Assembly (NCBI RefSeq): GCF_003666685.1
Contig: NZ_RCIZ01000021.1
Coordinates: 1 to 35,696, forward strand
Source: Mesorhizobium sp. YM1C-6-2
GTDB lineage: Bacteria > Pseudomonadota > Alphaproteobacteria > Rhizobiales > Rhizobiaceae
Length of the DNA: 35,696 bases
Reading direction: 5' to 3'
Under the pieces are notes generated by a model, which was given only the letters and a program-made list of their open reading frames with translations, ran no database searches and had not been told where the DNA came from. A program made the translations under genes and the position numbers. Positions within the stretch are counted from its first letter, which is position 1, and each line of letters opens with the position of its first letter. This document shows, piece by piece, positions 32,323 through 35,696 of this stretch.

Positions 32323-33492
32323 ATGCGTATCAAGAGCGTCAGGGCCTGGTGGGTCCGCATCCCGATCGAAACCAGTCGCCAGCACCGCAGCGACTTCGGT
32401 CAGGTCAGGACATTCGATGCCGCCATCCTGCGCATCGAGACGGATGACGGGCTGGTCGGCTGGGGCGAGGGCAAGAACGCCGCCGGCAGCGCCGGCGACT
32501 ATGGCGCGCTCGTCCACATGCTCAACCAGGAGGTCGGCCCGCAGCTCGTCGGCATGCATGCCGGCGACATCGGCGTGATCTGGGAGATGCTCTACAACGG
32601 CGTCCGCTCCGATCTCGCCGCGCGCGAGGGCCATGCCATGCCGCAGATGGCGCGGCGCGGCATGACCATCGCGGCGATCTCGGCCGTCGACATCGCGCTC
32701 TGGGACATCCTCGGCAAGTCGCTCGGCGTGCCGGTCTGGCGGCTGCTCGGCGGCCGCAAGCTGGAGCGCATGCCGGCCTACGCCTCGGGCGGCTGGGCGC
32801 CGGCCGAGACGATCGGCGGACAGCTCAGATCCTATATCGACCAGGGCGGCTTCAAGGCGGTGAAGATGCGGGTCGGCGCCATGGACGGCGCGCCGCATGT
32901 GTCGGCGGCGCGCGTCAAGGCGGCCCGCGCGGCGATCGGCCCCGACATCGAGCTCGCGGTCGACGCGCACGGCACCTATACGGTCGCAGGCGCGCGGCGC
33001 TTTGTGCAGATGGTGGAGGATTGCGACCTCGCCTGGTTCGAGGAGCCCATCATCGCCGACGACAAGCCGGGCATGGCGGAGCTCAGGGCATCCGGCAACG
33101 TGCCGGTCTCGACCGGCGAGAGCGAGGCGACGCGCTACGCCTTCCGCGACCTCGCCGTGCTCCGGGCCGCCGACATCTTCCAGCCCGACCCCGCTTTCTG
33201 CGGCGGCATTTCCGAGGCGATGAAGATCGGCGCCATCGCCAGCGCCTTCAATCTGAGGCTGGCGCCGCATCTGTGGGCCGGAGCGCCTTGCTTCTTCGCC
33301 GGGCTCCATATATGCGCGGCCTCGCCGGCCAGCTTCACGGTCGAATATTCGCTCGGCGCAAATCCGATGATTCACGACCTCGTCGAGGATAAGATCGAAG
33401 TGCGCGACGGCCTCATCGCCATCCCGGAAAAACCTGGCCTCGGTTTTACCGTGTCGGAAAAGTTCCTGGAGGCCCACGCGCAGGGCGCTTAG
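32323..33492 (+). CDS. Mandelate racemase/muconate lactonizing enzyme family (sugar acid dehydratase-like)
   Basis: A 389-residue enolase-superfamily enzyme. The N-terminal cap (about 1-125) is followed by a barrel with Lys181 in KAVKMRVG (a Lys-x-Arg base motif), Asp214 and His216 in LAVDAHG, Glu240 in WFEEP, Glu266 in STGES and His316 in APHLW. The three acidic residues hold Mg, and Lys181 and His316 are the likely bases. The group includes many acid-sugar dehydratases. AGGAG lies 5 bases before the ATG. The GntR regulator starts one base after the stop. Dehydration of an aldonate or uronate is the favoured role, from context and fold; the substrate is not readable. Confidence 0.93.
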   Translation: MRIKSVRAWWVRIPIETSRQHRSDFGQVRTFDAAILRIETDDGLVGWGEGKNAAGSAGDYGALVHMLNQEVGPQLVGMHAGDIGVIWEMLYNGVRSDLAAREGHAMPQMARRGMTIAAISAVDIALWDILGKSLGVPVWRLLGGRKLERMPAYASGGWAPAETIGGQLRSYIDQGGFKAVKMRVGAMDGAPHVSAARVKAARAAIGPDIELAVDAHGTYTVAGARRFVQMVEDCDLAWFEEPIIADDKPGMAELRASGNVPVSTGESEATRYAFRDLAVLRAADIFQPDPAFCGGISEAMKIGAIASAFNLRLAPHLWAGAPCFFAGLHICAASPASFTVEYSLGANPMIHDLVEDKIEVRDGLIAIPEKPGLGFTVSEKFLEAHAQGA

Positions 33493-33493
33493 A

Positions 33494-34207
33494 ATGAAAG
33501 AGAAGAACCTGCTCGCCGAGCTCGCCGCGTACCTGTTCTCCGCTTCCAACAGCGAGACCGGGCGGACCCCGTCCGAGCGTGAGCTTGCCGAGCATTTCTC
33601 CGTCAGCCGCGGGCAGATCCGCGAGGCGCTGGCCATCCTTGAGGCCATGCAGATCGTCGAGCGCCGCGCCAAGTCCGGCATCTACCTCACCACCAGGCAG
33701 GCGAGCGTCGAGGCGATGGCGCTGTTCGCCAAGGCTGGCGTGCCGCTCGATCCGATCCAGATCTATGAGACGGTTGAGCTTCGCAAGATCCACGAGATCA
33801 AGGCGGCCGAGCTCGCCTGCAGCCGGGCGACCGAGGAGAATTTCGAGCGGCTTCGTGAGATCCTGCATGAATCGGAGCTGAGGCTCGCCGCCGGCGAGGG
33901 CATCGCCAGGGAGGACCGCGATTTTCATCTCGAGATCGTGCGAGCGACCAAGAACAGCGTCTTCCACAAGGTCTGCAGCGTCTATTACGTGATGGGCGAG
34001 CGGCGCCTGCCGATCTACTTCCAAGATCCCGAGCGCGGCCGCAAATCGCATGCAGAGCACCTGCAGATCTTCGATGCGCTGCTGAAGCGTGACGGCAATC
34101 TCGCCCAGGCGCTGATGAGCGCCCACCTGCAGGGCGTCGAGAGTTACTGGAAGGACCTCATCCAGGGCGGTCCGCAGGAAGCCGGGAAGACGCTGGCGCC
34201 GGCCTAG
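33494..34207 (+). CDS. GntR-family regulator, FCD (FadR) subgroup
   Basis: A 237-residue regulator. The N-terminal GntR winged helix shows TPSERELAEHFSVSRGQIRE and ALAILEAMQIVERR. The C-terminal all-helical FCD domain contains ELRKIHEIKAAELACSRAT, DRDFHLEIVRATKN and HAEHLQIFDALLKRD, whose Asp/His pattern holds a metal and the sugar-acid effector in relatives. It starts one base after the dehydratase stop, with no separate ribosome binding site, so it is translationally coupled. FCD regulators bind TGGT-N3-ACCA type sites, and two such sites lie in the divergent region upstream of this operon, which implies autoregulation and control of both arms. Confidence 0.94.
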   Translation: MKEKNLLAELAAYLFSASNSETGRTPSERELAEHFSVSRGQIREALAILEAMQIVERRAKSGIYLTTRQASVEAMALFAKAGVPLDPIQIYETVELRKIHEIKAAELACSRATEENFERLREILHESELRLAAGEGIAREDRDFHLEIVRATKNSVFHKVCSVYYVMGERRLPIYFQDPERGRKSHAEHLQIFDALLKRDGNLAQALMSAHLQGVESYWKDLIQGGPQEAGKTLAPA

Positions 34208-34446
34208 GGCACTTCCACCGGAGTGTGCAGCGTTTGCGTCCGGAATTGCATAAAAACAAGTAGATAGAGTGGCTCCGCGATGCGGAGAAAGGCGAAGGCC
34301 ACTAGCGCAAGTCCGGGAAAAATGGGAACCAGTTTCCACTTGGAATTGCGATAGGGCGAACAGCTCGCGCGGCCGGCGGCCGCAGGGCTGCGCGCGGATG
34401 GGCGGCTCAGCCGCAAAGCGTGGTGGCAACGGTTTCGGAAGAGCTC
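34208..34446. other. Intergenic region with short repeats and a hairpin
   Basis: This space between gntR and the dehydrogenase gene contains GGAATTGC twice, at 34242-34249 and 34342-34349, exactly 100 bases apart. It also holds a hairpin CTCCGC-GAT-GCGGAG (34273-34287) set within a GTGGC...GCCAC pair. The composition and phrases such as CCGGAATTGC followed by an A-rich stretch resemble decayed intergenic mosaic repeats of Rhizobiales, from memory. No promoter was convincing. Confidence 0.45.
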
Positions 34447-35436
34447 ATGTCTCGTCAGAAAAAGCCCGTCATCTTCTCGACGCACCCGCTGCACGAAAGG
34501 GCGGCCGCCCTGCTCGACGGCCACGGCAAGCTCGTCGTGGCGACCGCGATCGACGCGGTGACGCTTGCCGACGAGGCACGCGACGCCGACATCGTCATCG
34601 TGCGCGCCAACCTTCCCCCGGTGCTGTTCGAGCGCTCGAAAAAGCTGCGGGCGGCAATCCGCCATGGCGCCGGTCTCGACATGATCCCGATGGAGGCTGC
34701 GACCAGGGCCGGCGTGCTGGTCGCCAACGTGCCGGGAGCGAACGCCCGCACGGTTGCCGAGCACGTGATCTGGACATCGATGGCGCTGCTCAGGAAATTC
34801 CGCCAGGTCGATCGCGACCTCAGGAAGATCGGCTGGCTCGCCGGGCGCGAGCACGCCGCCTCCGGCGGCGATCTTTCCGGCCGCACGATAGGCATCATCG
34901 GCTTCGGCGCGGTCGGACGCCATGTCGCCGACATCGCCGCGAAGGGTTTTGGCCTCGATGTGATCGTCAACAGCCGCGCGCCGCGCGACCTGCCGGACCA
35001 TGTGCGTTTCGCCTCCGTCGACGAGCTGGTCGAGGCGAGCGACATCGTCGTGCTCTGCTGCCCGCTGACGCTGGAGACCACTGGGCTGATCGGCCGCGAA
35101 CGCATCGCGCGGATGAAGCAAGGCGGGCTGCTGATCAACGTTTCGCGCGGACCCGTCGTCGAGGATGCGGCTCTCATCGAGGCGCTCTCCGAAGGCCACA
35201 TCGGCGGTGCCGCGCTCGACGTTTTTGCCACGCAGCCGCTGCCGCCGGACCACCCCTATCTCGGCTTCGACAATGTGATCGTCACGCCGCATATGGCGGG
35301 GATCACCGAGGAGAGCATGATGCGCATGGGGGTCGGCGCCGCGGAAGAGACCATCCGCGTGCTGTCAGGCGAGCTGCCGGCAAACCTCCGCAACCCCGAA
35401 GTGGTCGAGCACTATCGCAGCCGCTTCCCTGCGTAA
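34447..35436 (+). CDS. D-isomer-specific 2-hydroxyacid dehydrogenase
   Basis: A 329-residue NAD(P)-dependent dehydrogenase of the phosphoglycerate dehydrogenase/glyoxylate reductase family. The NAD-binding GIIGFGAVGRHVAD (Gly-x-Gly-x2-Gly) lies centrally. The catalytic set comprises Arg in INVSRGP, an acidic region around DVFATQPLPPDHP and His in VTPHMAG. It should interconvert a 2-keto acid and a D-2-hydroxy acid in the cytosol. The ATG at 34447 has GGAAGAG just upstream and is preferred to an in-frame GTG at 34420. It is separated from gntR by 239 bases but lies on the same strand; a link to 2-keto acid products of the dehydratase is plausible. Confidence 0.92.
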   Translation: MSRQKKPVIFSTHPLHERAAALLDGHGKLVVATAIDAVTLADEARDADIVIVRANLPPVLFERSKKLRAAIRHGAGLDMIPMEAATRAGVLVANVPGANARTVAEHVIWTSMALLRKFRQVDRDLRKIGWLAGREHAASGGDLSGRTIGIIGFGAVGRHVADIAAKGFGLDVIVNSRAPRDLPDHVRFASVDELVEASDIVVLCCPLTLETTGLIGRERIARMKQGGLLINVSRGPVVEDAALIEALSEGHIGGAALDVFATQPLPPDHPYLGFDNVIVTPHMAGITEESMMRMGVGAAEETIRVLSGELPANLRNPEVVEHYRSRFPA

Positions 35437-35696
35437 CCGCGCGGGCATCTGCGTGGATAATTTCCGCACGGTCTTTCGCAACTGAAGATCTTTTTGGTCC
35501 GGCAAAGCATGGTGCAAGCGATTGGAAGCGCTTTGCCTTTCGCGCGTGGCGGCGTCATGTGCACCGTCTTGCGGGTAAAAATCTTTTCGCAACTGCACTC
35601 ACACCCTTCCAACTCGATTGATACTTGGCCCATCGCTCTCGCGGGAACCCGGGTCATGGACCGGATGACGGGGAGGGCGGCGGTGACCTCCCACCC
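35437..35696. other. Distal intergenic region
   Basis: No complete gene is present. TTTCGCAACTG occurs twice, at 35474-35484 and 35585-35595. The inverted pair GGCAAAGC (35501-35508) / GCTTTGCC (35530-35537) followed by TTT could be a weak terminator of the dehydrogenase gene. GGGGAGGG near 35670 precedes a GTG at 35683, a possible start of a gene leaving the window; this cannot be judged. Confidence 0.4.

Noticed and set aside
35645-35696. CCCGGGTCA near the window end resembles the start of the IS-like end at base 49
   Set aside because: Only nine bases match and the diagnostic CACTTCTC part and its repeat are missing.

Overview
The window is GC-rich DNA from an alphaproteobacterium, most likely a member of the Rhizobiales near Mesorhizobium or another Phyllobacteriaceae lineage. 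This is an inference from codon bias, the Fds-type formate dehydrogenase, the Ku-LigD pair, a DUF2934 protein, two hydantoinase/oxoprolinase subunits and many catabolic operons with LysR or GntR regulators. No rRNA, tRNA, CRISPR array or complete mobile element was seen.

Layout. (1) 1-4306: the end of an IS21-like element cuts into fdsB, leaving only its 3' end, followed by fdsA, fdhD (fdsC) and fdsD and a strong terminator. (2) 4371-4891: a universal stress protein behind an FNR/FixK-like box. (3) 5007-9178: a minus-strand trio (acyl-CoA dehydrogenase, family III CoA-transferase, CitE-like lyase) diverging from a LysR gene. (4) 9192-15308: a six-gene minus-strand operon (SDR, alpha/beta hydrolase, periplasmic binding protein, ABC ATPase, ABC permease, SDR) behind a promoter whose spacer is covered by a perfect 12-bp-arm palindrome. 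(5) 15663-21990: hyuA, hyuB, amidase and lysR on the minus strand. (6) 22315-26090: a small DUF2934 protein, LigD and Ku, which are the two core proteins of bacterial non-homologous end joining. (7) 26280-28081: two plus-strand SDR genes, the second broken by a one-base frameshift. (8) 28097-35436: a carbohydrate catabolic region. A YqeY-like protein, a Gfo/Idh/MocA oxidoreductase and a TIM-barrel isomerase lie on the minus strand. They diverge from a second TIM-barrel epimerase, an enolase-superfamily dehydratase, a GntR/FCD regulator and a D-2-hydroxyacid dehydrogenase on the plus strand.

How the parts work together. The formate dehydrogenase locus lacks an intact beta subunit here, so it should not give a complete NAD-linked enzyme unless fdsB and fdsG exist elsewhere. 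The acyl-CoA trio looks like a route that activates an organic acid as its CoA ester, desaturates it and cleaves a hydroxyacyl-CoA product, but no hydratase gene is present. The hyu operon should open a cyclic imide or lactam-like ring and hydrolyse an amide. The carbohydrate region has two copies of a TGGT-N3-ACCA palindrome in its divergent intergenic region, one on each candidate promoter. This suits control of both arms by the FCD-type GntR protein encoded in the plus arm.

The most interesting non-coding signals are that operator pair and the structured minus-strand leader below it, the purine-rich inverted repeat at 29698-29803 with mutually exclusive pairings, and the operator-promoter overlap with a GNRA-type leader hairpin at 15353-15544. 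No wholly new multi-gene system could be demonstrated from sequence alone.
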